The translations under genes were made by a program, and so were the position numbers. DNA of 49,697 nt from Amycolatopsis sp. MtRt-6 (lineage in GTDB: Bacteria; Actinomycetota; Actinomycetes; Mycobacteriales; Pseudonocardiaceae). The stretch lies in the NCBI RefSeq assembly GCF_017308975.1, contig NZ_JADWPD010000016.1, positions 174,687 to 224,383 on the forward strand, read 5' to 3'. This document shows, in pieces, positions 1 to 8,171 of this stretch; position 1 is the first letter of the stretch, and each line of letters begins with the position of its first letter. The notes under the pieces are model-generated. The model saw nothing but the letters and a program-made list of their open reading frames with translations. It had not been told where the DNA came from and ran no database searches.

Positions 1-8
1 GTCTACTC

Positions 9-56
9 GGGGGGGGGCCTCCTGTTTGGGGGCTCGCCCTCCCCCCGGGCCCCCCC
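9..56 (-). terminator. GC-rich stem-loop downstream of the LPMO gene
   Basis: A run of G followed by CC at 11-19 is perfectly complementary to GGCCCCCCC at 48-56 (9 bp), with a second G5/C5 pairing possible inside the loop. It begins 12 bases after the stop codon of the minus-strand polysaccharide monooxygenase gene. There is no T-tract, as is common for actinomycete terminators. The run of identical bases could also be a sequencing-sensitive spot. Confidence 0.5.
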
Positions 57-67
57 ACCGGAATGCG

Positions 68-727
68 TCAACCGAAGTTCACGTCACTGCACCACATGTA
101 CGTCTGGTCGAGGTGCGAAGCCTGCCAGATCGTGAAGACGATGTGGTGGCCGCGGTAGCCGGAGGTCTGGACGTTGAACGTGATGTCCTTCGCCGGGGCG
201 TAGCGGCCGGTCTGCGTGATGAAGTCCAGGTTGCCCCAGCCGAGGCGCTGGGTGGCGGGGTTGAACCCGTTCTTGCTGACGTAGACCCGGAAGTAGTCGG
301 CGCCGTGGCTGGCCTGGTCGTACAGGTGCATCGAGAAGTTGGCGCCGACGCTGGTGGTCCGCCACTGGCCGGGGGTGTTCAGGGAGTTGTTGCGCGCCAG
401 GCCGTTGCTGCAGAGCTGCCCGTCGGGCGTCGAGCCCTGGAAGTTGCCCCGCAGCCCGTCCCGCAGCGCGCTCATCCAGTTCCACATGGTGTCGGCGTTG
501 GCCTGGAAAGCCTGCCAGCACATGGGGTCCTGCTGCTGCATGGCGGGGTTGGTGTGCTGGCTGCCCCAGTCTTTCCAGCACTGGTAGGCCCGGGTCGCGG
601 GGCCGACGATGGTGCCGTGTGCCGAGGCGGTCGGCACCCCGACGAACAGGCAGGACAGCCCGGCGATGACGAGGGCGATGAGACCTCGTCGTGCGGTGCC
701 GGACCCGGAGAAGGTGCGCCTGCGCAT
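68..727 (-). CDS. secreted AA10 lytic polysaccharide monooxygenase
   Basis: This is a copper-dependent oxidative cleaver of cellulose or chitin, exported from the cell. A Sec signal peptide (residues 1-36, ending TASA) leaves His37 as the mature N-terminus (HGTIVGPATR), the first half of the histidine brace. His141 in ASHGADYFRVYV is the probable second copper ligand, and the C-terminal CSDVNFG gives the axial aromatic. At 219 aa it is a single AA10 domain with no carbohydrate-binding module. The ATG start is preceded by GGAGGA at 734-739. A perfect cello-oligosaccharide-repressor-type palindrome lies 46 bases upstream of the start, which favours cellulose rather than chitin as substrate (inference). 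Confidence 0.95.
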   Translation of the reverse strand: MRRRTFSGSGTARRGLIALVIAGLSCLFVGVPTASAHGTIVGPATRAYQCWKDWGSQHTNPAMQQQDPMCWQAFQANADTMWNWMSALRDGLRGNFQGSTPDGQLCSNGLARNNSLNTPGQWRTTSVGANFSMHLYDQASHGADYFRVYVSKNGFNPATQRLGWGNLDFITQTGRYAPAKDITFNVQTSGYRGHHIVFTIWQASHLDQTYMWCSDVNFG

Positions 728-772
728 GGATGATCCTCCATTCTCGGAAGAACGAGCGGTGGTGGGTTCATG

Positions 773-786
773 TGGGAGCGCTCCCA
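773..786. promoter_or_regulatory. CebR/CelR-type operator TGGGAGCGCTCCCA
   Basis: This is a perfect 14-bp palindrome, TGGGAGCGCTCCCA, 46-59 bases upstream of the LPMO start codon. It is identical to the box known for the LacI-family repressors CebR (Streptomyces) and CelR (Thermobifida), which release DNA on binding cellobiose or cellotriose. It predicts induction of the monooxygenase by cellulose breakdown products. Confidence 0.85.
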
Positions 787-919
787 GGGTGGCAGCAGCT
801 TAACCCCGATCCGGACATACTTCAACCAAACGCCGGAAAGGCATTGTGGTTATTTCCCGCCGGGGTGGTTTCGAAAAGAACGGGATTCGCGCCGAAAGTT
901 TCGGGACTCGGCTGCCTGC

Positions 920-1561
920 TCAGCAGGACGAAGAAACCGTCACGTTCTGGTCGGACACGCGGAGCACGCGACCGCCCGCGACGAAGAGCGAAGTGCCCGC
1001 GTTCCCGCCCAGCCGCAGTACGCAGCCGGTCGCCGGTGACGGTTTCGCCGGGTCGGCCGAAGACAGCCGGACTTCCGGCGCCCTGATCACCGTCGTGCCG
1101 AGGACGCCGAAGTCCACCGGGCGGCCGGCCAGCGCGTCGCCGGCGAACCGGTCACCCAGCCGGAAAGGCAGGACCACCAGGAAAACCACCACGAATCCGG
1201 TCAGCGCGCCGGCCAGGCCGCGGAGCAGGTGACGGCCGGGCAGCGACAGGTGCACCTCCGCCAGTGACCGCACGCCGGTGCCGATGGAGAGGGTGACCCA
1301 GGTCGGCTGCGCCGACGTCGCCCGGTTCTGCAGCCACCGGACGGCGAGGAACGCGGCCAGCGCCACCAAGCCGACCAGGAACGCCCGGGCGACCAGCCAG
1401 GAGAACGTGATCCCGGCGTCTTCGGGATCGACACCGAGTGCACCGTAGAAGCGGGCCATCAGGATCCAGCCGAAGGCGTAGGACAGGCCCGCTACACCGG
1501 TGGTGATCTGGGCCGCCTGCGCCGCCCATTCCGAGATCCCGGCCAGTTTCGACGTGCTCAT
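920..1561 (-). CDS. multi-pass membrane protein of the VWA-kinase operon
   Basis: A 213-aa protein of no recognised family. It has about four hydrophobic segments: two between residues 20 and 75 (around GLSYAFGWILMA and FLVGLVALAAFLAV), a third near residues 130-145 (ALTGFVVVFLVVLPF) and a C-terminal soluble part. Its ATG overlaps the stop of the upstream kinase gene as ATGA (1558-1561), so the two are almost certainly translated together. As last gene of a four-gene operon it may be the membrane component or target of the kinase/VWA pair (inference). A nearby longer open frame reaching 2344 is an out-of-frame artefact of the kinase gene. Confidence 0.75.
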   Translation of the reverse strand: MSTSKLAGISEWAAQAAQITTGVAGLSYAFGWILMARFYGALGVDPEDAGITFSWLVARAFLVGLVALAAFLAVRWLQNRATSAQPTWVTLSIGTGVRSLAEVHLSLPGRHLLRGLAGALTGFVVVFLVVLPFRLGDRFAGDALAGRPVDFGVLGTTVIRAPEVRLSSADPAKPSPATGCVLRLGGNAGTSLFVAGGRVLRVSDQNVTVSSSC

Positions 1562-2538
1562 ACGAACCTTGCCAGGACGAATATCGCCAGGAGCGCGCCG
1601 AGCAGCAGCCCGCCCGCGAAGATCCACCGGTCCACCGTCCGCACGGCGGCCGGGTCGCCGACCGGCGCCGGCTCCACCACGGTGCCGGTGGTCTGGGCCG
1701 ACGCCTTGTCCAGGCCGCGCGCCCACTCGGTCAGCGACGGCCGGGACGCCGCGGGCCCGGACGCCCGGACGACCAGCTCGGTGAGCGCGGCGGGAAGCCG
1801 CTCGGGCGGCAGCGCGTCGTTCGGGTACCAGGAGGGCGAGATCAGCACGCGGGGCACCAGGAGACCGAGGACGTACGACGTCGACGCCCGGTCCGGACGT
1901 GTGACCTCGTCGGTGAGCACGCGGGGGTCCGTCCAGTCGACCGTGGTGTAGAGCGGCGAGGAGCTTTCGCTGCCGAGCGGCCGCAGCGAGTCGCAGTCGA
2001 GCACGAACACCTCGGCGGGGCCGAGTTTCCACAGGAGGTTGTGCGACGCGAGGTCCTCGTGCACGAAGCCGTGGTCGTCCAGCCACGACAGGACGTCCAC
2101 CAGAGCGCGGAGGAGATCGACCTTCTCGCGATCGGTGGCCCGCGGCACGCCGAGTTTCTCGGACCGCTTTTCGTACAGCAGGAAGTTGAAGTCGCGGACC
2201 CGCGTCCGGCCCGAGGGCAGGGTGAACTGGAAGCCGGCCGCGGCCCGCACGACCAGCGCCCCGACGGCCTGGCCGTCCTCGCCCACCGTCGCGACCGGCC
2301 AGGCCAGCGTGTGCCGGACCCGGGCGAGGGTCTTCGCGTCCCAACCGGCGTGCGTGCCGACCAGTTCGGCCAGTTCCCCGGCGTCCCGCGGCCGGCTGTA
2401 CTTCTTGTACAGCAGTGTCTTCCGCGGGCCGGCGATCGAGAAGACGGTCGACGCGCCACCGCGGGCCAGTTGTTCGCCGACCCCGACTTCGGCTTCCGCG
2501 ATGCGGGCCGGTACGGGCGGCCAGGCTTCGTCGCTCAC
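1558..2538 (-). CDS. membrane-anchored divergent protein kinase
   Basis: A 326-aa kinase-like protein. Visible elements are a degenerate glycine loop (ARGGASTVF, residues 26-33), a candidate ATP lysine in LLYKKY (45/46), a catalytic loop HEDLASHN (H160, D162, N167) and a metal-binding DCD (181-183) replacing DFG. A C-terminal transmembrane segment (WIFAGGLLLGALLAIFVL) near residues 305-325 tethers it, kinase side inward. It starts at GTG 2538, overlapping the VWA stop as GTGA. Kinases of this short type next to VWA genes recall the TerY-P arrangement, but no PP2C phosphatase gene is present. Activity is likely because the catalytic Asp and Asn are kept. Confidence 0.82.
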   Translation of the reverse strand: MSDEAWPPVPARIAEAEVGVGEQLARGGASTVFSIAGPRKTLLYKKYSRPRDAGELAELVGTHAGWDAKTLARVRHTLAWPVATVGEDGQAVGALVVRAAAGFQFTLPSGRTRVRDFNFLLYEKRSEKLGVPRATDREKVDLLRALVDVLSWLDDHGFVHEDLASHNLLWKLGPAEVFVLDCDSLRPLGSESSSPLYTTVDWTDPRVLTDEVTRPDRASTSYVLGLLVPRVLISPSWYPNDALPPERLPAALTELVVRASGPAASRPSLTEWARGLDKASAQTTGTVVEPAPVGDPAAVRTVDRWIFAGGLLLGALLAIFVLARFV

Positions 2539-3173
2539 TCGATTTCCTCGATCGGCACGCCCCGGTTGCCCGGGTTCCTGATGGTGATCGCCCGGGACGT
2601 CACGAGTTCGTCGGTGTAGGCCATCAGGTCGGCCAGGATCTGCCTGGCCAGCGGCTGGTCCGGGGAGTCGCTGAGCATCCGGATCCCGGAGATCCGCACG
2701 GAATCGAGGATCTCCCGCGCTTGGGACTGCTCCACGCCCACGGTGATGAGGATGATGCGGGGGTGGGCCTGCCGGTAGAAGTGGTCGAACGCTTCTCGCC
2801 AGCCGCGGTCCGCGGGCACCCCGTCGGTCACCAGCAGCACCAGCGGCCGATCGAACAACACCCCGGCGGCCAGGTGGGCGGCCGAGTCCGCGCTGGTCAG
2901 CCGGGCGAGCAACTGGAAGGCGGGCGCGAACCGGGTTTCCCGTCCGGGCGACAGGACAGGGGGCTCGGCCAGCTCGGTCAGGTCGGAAAGCGGGAGAACG
3001 CACCGGGCGTGTTCGGCGAAGGTCACCAGGCTGACCCGCACCCGATCGCCCAGGACCGGCGATTCCAGGAGTTCGTCGGACAGCGCGGTAAGCACGTGCC
3101 CGATCTCGACCAGCCGCCCGGCCATCGACCGCGAAGTGTTCACCACCAGGTACATCGGCATGATCCGGTGCAT
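2535..3173 (-). CDS. VWA-domain protein (TerY-like) with altered MIDAS
   Basis: A 212-aa cytoplasmic von Willebrand factor A domain. The metal-ion site normally reading DxSxS is NTSRS here (residues 12-16), so the first Asp is Asn; the Thr (T80, in GRETRF) and the later Asp (D117, in LVTDGVPAD) are kept. Such domains scaffold multiprotein complexes. The ATG at 3173 was chosen because GAGGAG (3180-3185) sits 6 bases before it; a longer upstream frame lacks this. Its stop overlaps the kinase start (GTGA), which points to direct partnership. The Asn substitution may weaken or alter metal-dependent ligand binding. Confidence 0.85.
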   Translation of the reverse strand: MHRIMPMYLVVNTSRSMAGRLVEIGHVLTALSDELLESPVLGDRVRVSLVTFAEHARCVLPLSDLTELAEPPVLSPGRETRFAPAFQLLARLTSADSAAHLAAGVLFDRPLVLLVTDGVPADRGWREAFDHFYRQAHPRIILITVGVEQSQAREILDSVRISGIRMLSDSPDQPLARQILADLMAYTDELVTSRAITIRNPGNRGVPIEEIE

Positions 3174-3183
3174 TCCGCACTCC

Positions 3184-3636
3184 TCACTTCTCCGGCTTGG
3201 CTCCGGAGCGCAAACCGGTGACGCTCCGGACGAGGTCGGCGCGCTCACGCTGGGCGCGACCCAGAGAGCCTTCTCCCGCACGGCCTGCGCCGCCGAAGAC
3301 GCCGATGGACGAGATGATCACGGTCGCGAAGACCATCGCCAGCCCGCCGGCGAGCACGACCGGGCCCAGGTTCCCCGCACCCCACCGGCAACGGGGCGCA
3401 CCGACGGCCGAAACCACGAAGACGGCCGCCGGCACCTCTTCGAAAAGATCGAGTCGCGACTTCAGCCGCGCTCCGCGCCCGCACCACCGGGCATATCGCC
3501 CGAGCAGGGCGGAGCGTTCGTCGCCGGGCGCGGCCGGGTCCCACCGCACCCGCGCGGGGAACGAGTCCGGCTCGGGTTCGCCTGCCGCCCGTCGCAGCGT
3601 CTCGGTCATCCGCCGGTGCGCGTCTTCGGCCAGCAA
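3184..3636 (-). CDS. small membrane protein, first gene of VWA-kinase operon
   Basis: A 150-aa protein not assigned to a family. The N-terminal ~65 residues are charged and probably cytoplasmic; residues ~67-115 hold two hydrophobic stretches (AAVFVVSAVGAP and VVLAGGLAMVFATVIISSIGVF) followed by a basic tail. The likely start is TTG at 3636, with GAAGGG about 7 bases upstream; an ATG at 3609 has no ribosome-binding site. Only 10 bases separate it from the VWA start, so it leads the operon. Function unknown; a membrane anchor or sensor for the VWA/kinase complex is a guess. Confidence 0.65.
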   Translation of the reverse strand: MLAEDAHRRMTETLRRAAGEPEPDSFPARVRWDPAAPGDERSALLGRYARWCGRGARLKSRLDLFEEVPAAVFVVSAVGAPRCRWGAGNLGPVVLAGGLAMVFATVIISSIGVFGGAGRAGEGSLGRAQRERADLVRSVTGLRSGAKPEK

Positions 3637-3683
3637 GTCACAACCCTTCGAGGACCCGTTACCGCGGGGAGTCGTCGAACGGG

Positions 3684-5162
3684 TCAGCCCGCGTTACACC
3701 CCCACGCGGCCCCGGCGTCGCCGGCGGGTGGCTCGGTGACCAGTTCGGCGGTGCCGCCGAACTGGCGGGTGTTCGGGTGGGAGCCCGGTTCGTAGCGCGG
3801 CCAGCCGGGATCGCCGTCGGCGGCGAACCGCGCCCAGGCCGTGACCAGCTCGTCGCGCGTGCGGCACGACGGCGCGTCGGCCGGGTCGACGCGGTCGAAC
3901 AGCAACGGGAGCTCGACGCCGTGGCCCGCCCCGAGGACCGGGCCCTGTGGTTCGGCGGAAAACAGGTACAGGTGGGCCCGGCCGCCCGCGGCGGTCTGGG
4001 CCGCGGCGAGCCGGGCCGCCGGGCGCCGGTAAGCGGCGTCGTTGAGGAACAGCGTGCGCGACGCCGCCAAGCCGGCGCCGGGTGTCCGGTACGCGGCCAG
4101 CAGCCGCTCAGGAGCCGCGACGCCGGCGCGGCCCATCTCGGCGAGCAGTGCCCGCTCGTCCGCGGGAGCGTAGCGAGGGCCTTGCATGGCCTGGAAAAGC
4201 CGCATCTCGTCCCGGTTGACGCCGACGAGCAGGTCGATCCCGGCGGCCGCGCCGTCGGCGACGGCCCGGTACGGGTGGCGGGGGAGGACGGTGCCGTCCA
4301 GTACCGGGCCCCAGGCGCGTCCGCCGGGCAGGCTGCGCCGGCCGACGTCCGCGTCGACCACGCCGTTCTGCGCCCGGATGATGTCCCCGGCCGGCACGTC
4401 GAGCAGCTGTCCGGCCTCGGTGAGCCCGAGCGCGGCGAGCAGGTCGGCGGCGATCGCGGCGGCCGTGGCGGTGGTGCCGACCCGCTCGGTGTGCCCGCTC
4501 TGCAGGATCGCCCGGCGGAACGTGCCCGCCGCGGCGGGCGTCGCGAGCAGCGCGCCGATCGACGACGCCCCGGCGGACTGCCCGGCCACGGTGACGTTGC
4601 CGGGGTCGCCGCCGAAGGCCGCGATGTGGTCGCGGACCCAGCGCAGCGCCGCGGCCTGGTCCTGGAGGCCGAGGTTGGTGGCGCCGAGCTCGGGGACGTG
4701 CAGGTAGCCGAGCGCGCCGAGGCGGTAGTTCGCGGCTACCACCACGGCACCGGTCAGCCGGGACAGCGCCGCGCCGTCGGTGTTCGGGAGCCCGGCCGAG
4801 CCGCTGTCGAAGCCGCCGCCGTGGATCCAGACGAGCACCGGGCGGCAGCCGCCCGTGTCCGGCGTCCACACGTTGAGGTACAGGCAGTCCTCGCCGTTGT
4901 CCGCGGGCGTGGCCCACAGGTCGCTGCCCGGAAACTCCGGTGTCCCGGCGACCAGGGCGCTGACCCGTTGCGCGGCGGCGGGCCCGAACCGGGTAGCGTC
5001 GCGCACCCCGGACCACGGCGGGCACGGCCGCGGCGGACGCAGGCGCAGCGGCCCGACCGGCGGGGCGGCGAACGGGACGCCCGCGAACAGGGCACCGCCG
5101 CCGGGCAGCGACGTCCCGCGGAGCGCACCCGCGGCGGTGTTCACCAGAGGGGAGTCGGTCAT
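3684..5162 (-). CDS. type B carboxylesterase
   Basis: An alpha/beta hydrolase of the carboxylesterase/cholinesterase (PnbA) family, 492 aa, full length and without signal peptide. Landmarks are EDCLYLN at 91-97, the oxyanion loop HGGGF (114-118), the nucleophile elbow GQSAG (Ser196), the acid in VNRDEMRLF and the catalytic His in GAGHGVELP. It hydrolyses carboxylic esters, perhaps xenobiotic ones. ATG start with GGAGG about 10 bases upstream. It is divergent from a MarR regulator gene, with a palindrome between them, so it is probably the regulated target. Confidence 0.93.
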   Translation of the reverse strand: MTDSPLVNTAAGALRGTSLPGGGALFAGVPFAAPPVGPLRLRPPRPCPPWSGVRDATRFGPAAAQRVSALVAGTPEFPGSDLWATPADNGEDCLYLNVWTPDTGGCRPVLVWIHGGGFDSGSAGLPNTDGAALSRLTGAVVVAANYRLGALGYLHVPELGATNLGLQDQAAALRWVRDHIAAFGGDPGNVTVAGQSAGASSIGALLATPAAAGTFRRAILQSGHTERVGTTATAAAIAADLLAALGLTEAGQLLDVPAGDIIRAQNGVVDADVGRRSLPGGRAWGPVLDGTVLPRHPYRAVADGAAAGIDLLVGVNRDEMRLFQAMQGPRYAPADERALLAEMGRAGVAAPERLLAAYRTPGAGLAASRTLFLNDAAYRRPAARLAAAQTAAGGRAHLYLFSAEPQGPVLGAGHGVELPLLFDRVDPADAPSCRTRDELVTAWARFAADGDPGWPRYEPGSHPNTRQFGGTAELVTEPPAGDAGAAWGCNAG

Positions 5163-5220
5163 CTTCGGTCAGGCCTCCGTGCGCGTGGACCGGCGCGGGT
5201 GCCGGTCTCGGCTCTAGTTT

Positions 5221-5232
5221 ATTCCATGGAAT
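5221..5232. promoter_or_regulatory. palindromic operator candidate between esterase and MarR genes
   Basis: A perfect 12-bp palindrome, ATTCCATGGAAT, in the intergenic space of the divergent esterase and MarR genes, 26 bases before the MarR GTG start. Position and symmetry fit an autoregulatory MarR site. An ATG inside it is not thought to be the start codon. Confidence 0.5.
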
Positions 5233-5257
5233 GACCTTTGCGGGAAGGATCAGTGGT

Positions 5258-5710
5258 GTGAGCGACGTCATGCGGGTGTTCTCGGACCTCGTCCGCTACG
5301 AGACGCGGCTCTACAACGTCGTCGGCGAGCGGTTGCGGGCCGAGCACGGCCTCACCGCCTCCCAGTTCGAGTTCCTGCGGATCATCGGCGGCCGCGACCA
5401 CTGCCGGGTCGGCGACCTCGCCCACGAGGTGGCGATCACCGTCGGCGCGACCAGCAAGGGCGTCGACCGGCTGGAAGCCGCCGGCTGGGTGGCCCGGCGC
5501 CCGAACCCGGAGAACCGGCGCTCCTCGTTGCTCGTCCTCACCGAAGCGGGCCGCCGGTTGCTGGACGCCGCCACACCGGCCTTCGAGGACGCGCTGGGCA
5601 CGTGGCTCGCCGGGCCCCTGACCGGGAAGGCGCTCGAGCAGCTGGCGTCGGCCGTCGCCGTCCTGCGCAAGCACATGGAGGACGAGCGGGCCGGTCTGCC
5701 GACCGGGTGA
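5258..5710 (+). CDS. MarR-family transcriptional regulator
   Basis: A 150-aa winged-helix regulator. The central part (QFEFLRIIGGRDHCRVGDLA through TSKGVDRLEAAGW) is the MarR DNA-binding domain, followed by the basic wing (NPENRRSSLLVLT) and a C-terminal dimerisation helix. GTG 5258 is preferred over ATG 5231 because GGGAAGGA (5242-5249) lies 8 bases before it and because ATG 5231 falls inside the operator-like palindrome. Divergent orientation suggests it represses the neighbouring esterase gene and itself, with release by a small phenolic or ester ligand (family knowledge plus inference). Confidence 0.9.
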   Translation: MSDVMRVFSDLVRYETRLYNVVGERLRAEHGLTASQFEFLRIIGGRDHCRVGDLAHEVAITVGATSKGVDRLEAAGWVARRPNPENRRSSLLVLTEAGRRLLDAATPAFEDALGTWLAGPLTGKALEQLASAVAVLRKHMEDERAGLPTG

Positions 5711-5741
5711 CGCCCCTCGGACCGGGCGGGTCCGAGGGGCG
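5711..5741. terminator. bidirectional terminator between MarR and lectin genes
   Basis: A perfect 13-bp stem (5711-5723 with 5729-5741, CGCCCCTCGGACC and its complement) around a 5-base loop. It begins immediately after the MarR stop and precedes the convergent lectin gene stop, so it can serve both strands. Confidence 0.85.
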
Positions 5742-5747
5742 ATCCGG

Positions 5748-7958
5748 TCAGGTGCAGTGGTGCGACGCGCTCACCGCGGTGCCGATGGCGATGTCGACCA
5801 GGTTGCCCGTCAGCCCCGGCTGCACGATGTGCACGGCGGTTTCGGCCAGCCCGAAGTCGCTGCCCGGCACCGGTTTCTGCTCGTTGACGACGATCCGTCC
5901 GCCACCGGCGAGCGGGATCGTGCTGTTCGGCTGCGTCGGCACGGTCACCTGCGCGCCGGCGATCTTCAGTGTCATCGTCGCCGAACCGCTCGCCCCGGTA
6001 CAGGTGCTGGTGGACGTCGCGGTCAGCCCGGCGATGTCGATCACCGGCAGGCCCGGCAGCCCCACGTGGACGTCGTCGACGCGCACGGTGGACGCGATCG
6101 TGCCCGGCTTCAGGGTGGTGGTGACCTGCGGGCACAGCGCGCGGGCGTTGAGCACCAGCACACCGAGCGACGCGGCGCACGGCGTGCTGGTCCGCGACGC
6201 GGTGGCCGTGCGGACCGGCCCGGTGTCCGGTGCCGGCCCCAGTTTCAGCGGCAGCAGCGGCAGGTTCACCGCGGCCTCGAGCCCGACGGCCCGCCCGGTG
6301 TAGTACTGCAGCCGGGCCTGCGCCGAGTCGCTGGACGGCAGGTAGAACTCGTCGCCGGCGAAGCTCGCCCCGACCGGCACGGTCGCGGTGTCGTTCAGCG
6401 GCTGGTCCGGCGACGGGATCTCGCACTGCGCGGCCCCGGCGGCGTCCGTCGTCGCGTCGCACGCCTGCTGCGTCGCACCCTGGCCCATGGTCAGGTGCAC
6501 CGGGCGGCCCGCGATCGGGCCGGTGCGGCGCCCGTTCTCGGTCAGCACGGCGGCCAGGCGGGCGGGCTCACCGTTGGCGATGTGCTTGGTGCCCGTGTAG
6601 GCGAGCTTCGTCGGGGCCTTGGTGATGGTGAAGGCCGCGCTCGTGGAGCTCGGGAAGAAGTCCGCCGTGCCCCCGTAGGCGACCCGCATCGTCGCCGCGC
6701 CCGGCGTGTCCGTGATGTCGATCGAGCAGGACGCGGTGCCGGAGGGGCTCACGCCGGCGACGCAGCTGCCGCGGCCGAGGGTGAAGGTGACCAGGCCGGC
6801 GCCCACCGGCCTGCCTTCGCTGGTGACCTTCGCCGACGCGACGACGGTGTCGTGGTAGGCCGCCGTCACCGGGCCGGTGTAGGCGACGCTGGTCGCTTTC
6901 CGGACCGGCGGCGGGGGCTCGGTCGGCGGGCCCAGTTCGAGCAGTTCGTAGTACGGGTAGAACGACGCCGCGAGCCGGGCCGCGTTGGGCGTCCCGCTGT
7001 TCGCCGCTTCGATCTTCTGCCGGCAGTCGGGATCCAGGCGCGTTTCACAACGCCAGTAGAAACCCTGCGCGAACGGAACCGTCAGTTTGTACTGCCCGCT
7101 TTCCAGATCCGTGCAGTCCTTCGCGCTGCGGTGCCAGTGGAACAGGATGTTGTGCCGGTGCGCGCCGTAGTTGGCGTACATGACCTGGCCCTTGGGAATG
7201 ATGGCGTGGAAGGGCCGTTCGACGGTGTAGATCATGTCGTGCGTGACGCCTTCGGTGATGGTGCCCGACGCCGTCGCCTTGAACTGCCCGACGGCGAATT
7301 CCGCGCCGACCGAGGCGGACGTCGTCGCCGTGACGTGCGTGCCGACGCCCGTCGTCACCTTCCAGTCCCACGGCCCGGCGATGCCTTCGGTGCTCTGCTG
7401 CGTGTCCTGGATCTTCGTCCAGTCGTCTTCGAGGACCTGGTCGACCACCATCGTCAGCGGGTCGGGATCGCAGACGCCGTCGGTCAGGTGCGTGTCCCAG
7501 AGCTGCTCGTCCAGCCCGATCGGGGCGTAGGCGTGCACCGCGTGCTGGTCGACGGCGGTGACGGCCAGCAGCGTCTTCCGGTTGCCGACGACGTGCTCGC
7601 CGCCGCCACCCCACTGCTGGTACTCGCCGTTGTTGCAGATCAGGGTGTAGACGTCACCGGCGTCGTTGCTGTCGAGGCAGCGGCCGGTCTGGACGTTCAC
7701 CAGCGTGTGGCCCACCGCCTGCCAGTGCTGGTAGTAGTTCTGCGCACCGCACGGGTTGAGGTAGACGTTGCCGTTGTAGTCGCTGTCCAGGCAATTGTGG
7801 TTTTCGCGGTTCACGATGGTGGCGACCACCGAATCCCCGATCGCGCTGGTGCCGAAGTCCGCCGCCGCGGCCGGCTGCACCGTGGTGAGTCCGGAAAATG
7901 CCAGTAATGCGGCCAGGAAGATGGCCAGGGAAAAGCGTTTCCGATGAAACAATTCCAC
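5748..7958 (-). CDS. secreted ricin-B lectin protein with aerolysin-like centre, Ig-like repeats and anchor domain
   Basis: A 736-aa exported protein. A signal peptide (1-33, ending PAAAA) is followed by a ricin-type beta-trefoil (about 42-155) with three QxW motifs (QHW 78, QQW 114, QLW 152), then a region at 166-310 with a Ser/Thr-rich alternating stretch (200-245) resembling the membrane-inserting hairpin of aerolysin/ETX-MTX2 pore formers. Two bacterial Ig-like repeats (about 355-450, 452-555) and a choice-of-anchor P-like C-terminus (560-736) follow. Likely a sugar-binding surface or secreted protein, possibly pore-forming (inference). The start is uncertain: GTG 7958 has its AGGGGG only 2 bases away, while TTG 7952 has it 8 bases away. 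Confidence 0.8.
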   Translation of the reverse strand: MELFHRKRFSLAIFLAALLAFSGLTTVQPAAAADFGTSAIGDSVVATIVNRENHNCLDSDYNGNVYLNPCGAQNYYQHWQAVGHTLVNVQTGRCLDSNDAGDVYTLICNNGEYQQWGGGGEHVVGNRKTLLAVTAVDQHAVHAYAPIGLDEQLWDTHLTDGVCDPDPLTMVVDQVLEDDWTKIQDTQQSTEGIAGPWDWKVTTGVGTHVTATTSASVGAEFAVGQFKATASGTITEGVTHDMIYTVERPFHAIIPKGQVMYANYGAHRHNILFHWHRSAKDCTDLESGQYKLTVPFAQGFYWRCETRLDPDCRQKIEAANSGTPNAARLAASFYPYYELLELGPPTEPPPPVRKATSVAYTGPVTAAYHDTVVASAKVTSEGRPVGAGLVTFTLGRGSCVAGVSPSGTASCSIDITDTPGAATMRVAYGGTADFFPSSTSAAFTITKAPTKLAYTGTKHIANGEPARLAAVLTENGRRTGPIAGRPVHLTMGQGATQQACDATTDAAGAAQCEIPSPDQPLNDTATVPVGASFAGDEFYLPSSDSAQARLQYYTGRAVGLEAAVNLPLLPLKLGPAPDTGPVRTATASRTSTPCAASLGVLVLNARALCPQVTTTLKPGTIASTVRVDDVHVGLPGLPVIDIAGLTATSTSTCTGASGSATMTLKIAGAQVTVPTQPNSTIPLAGGGRIVVNEQKPVPGSDFGLAETAVHIVQPGLTGNLVDIAIGTAVSASHHCT

Positions 7959-8171
7959 TACCCCCTAGTGGCTGTTATTCAGTTAGCGCACGACAGTCGA
8001 ATGCGTGCTTGATCCCCCATGCGCCCCCTGCCGGGCCCCTCGTCCGGCAGTACCAGGCAACGCGCGCGTGCGCCGGCGGTCAACTCCGCTGCGTCCCTTC
8101 CACCCGGATGGACCAGCGCGCCTGCCCCGTTCGGTTAAGCTGCCGGTGACCGGGAACATCGGGAGGGGCCG

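Noticed and set aside
3777..5234. Long plus-strand open frame antisense to the esterase gene
   Set aside because: Low-complexity Arg/Gly/Val sequence caused by the GC3 bias of the real minus-strand gene; no family features and no ribosome-binding site.
5757..7907. 716-codon plus-strand open frame antisense to the lectin gene
   Set aside because: Mirror of a GC-rich gene; composition is Arg/Val/Asp-rich and shows no domain, while the minus strand has signal peptide and clear domains.
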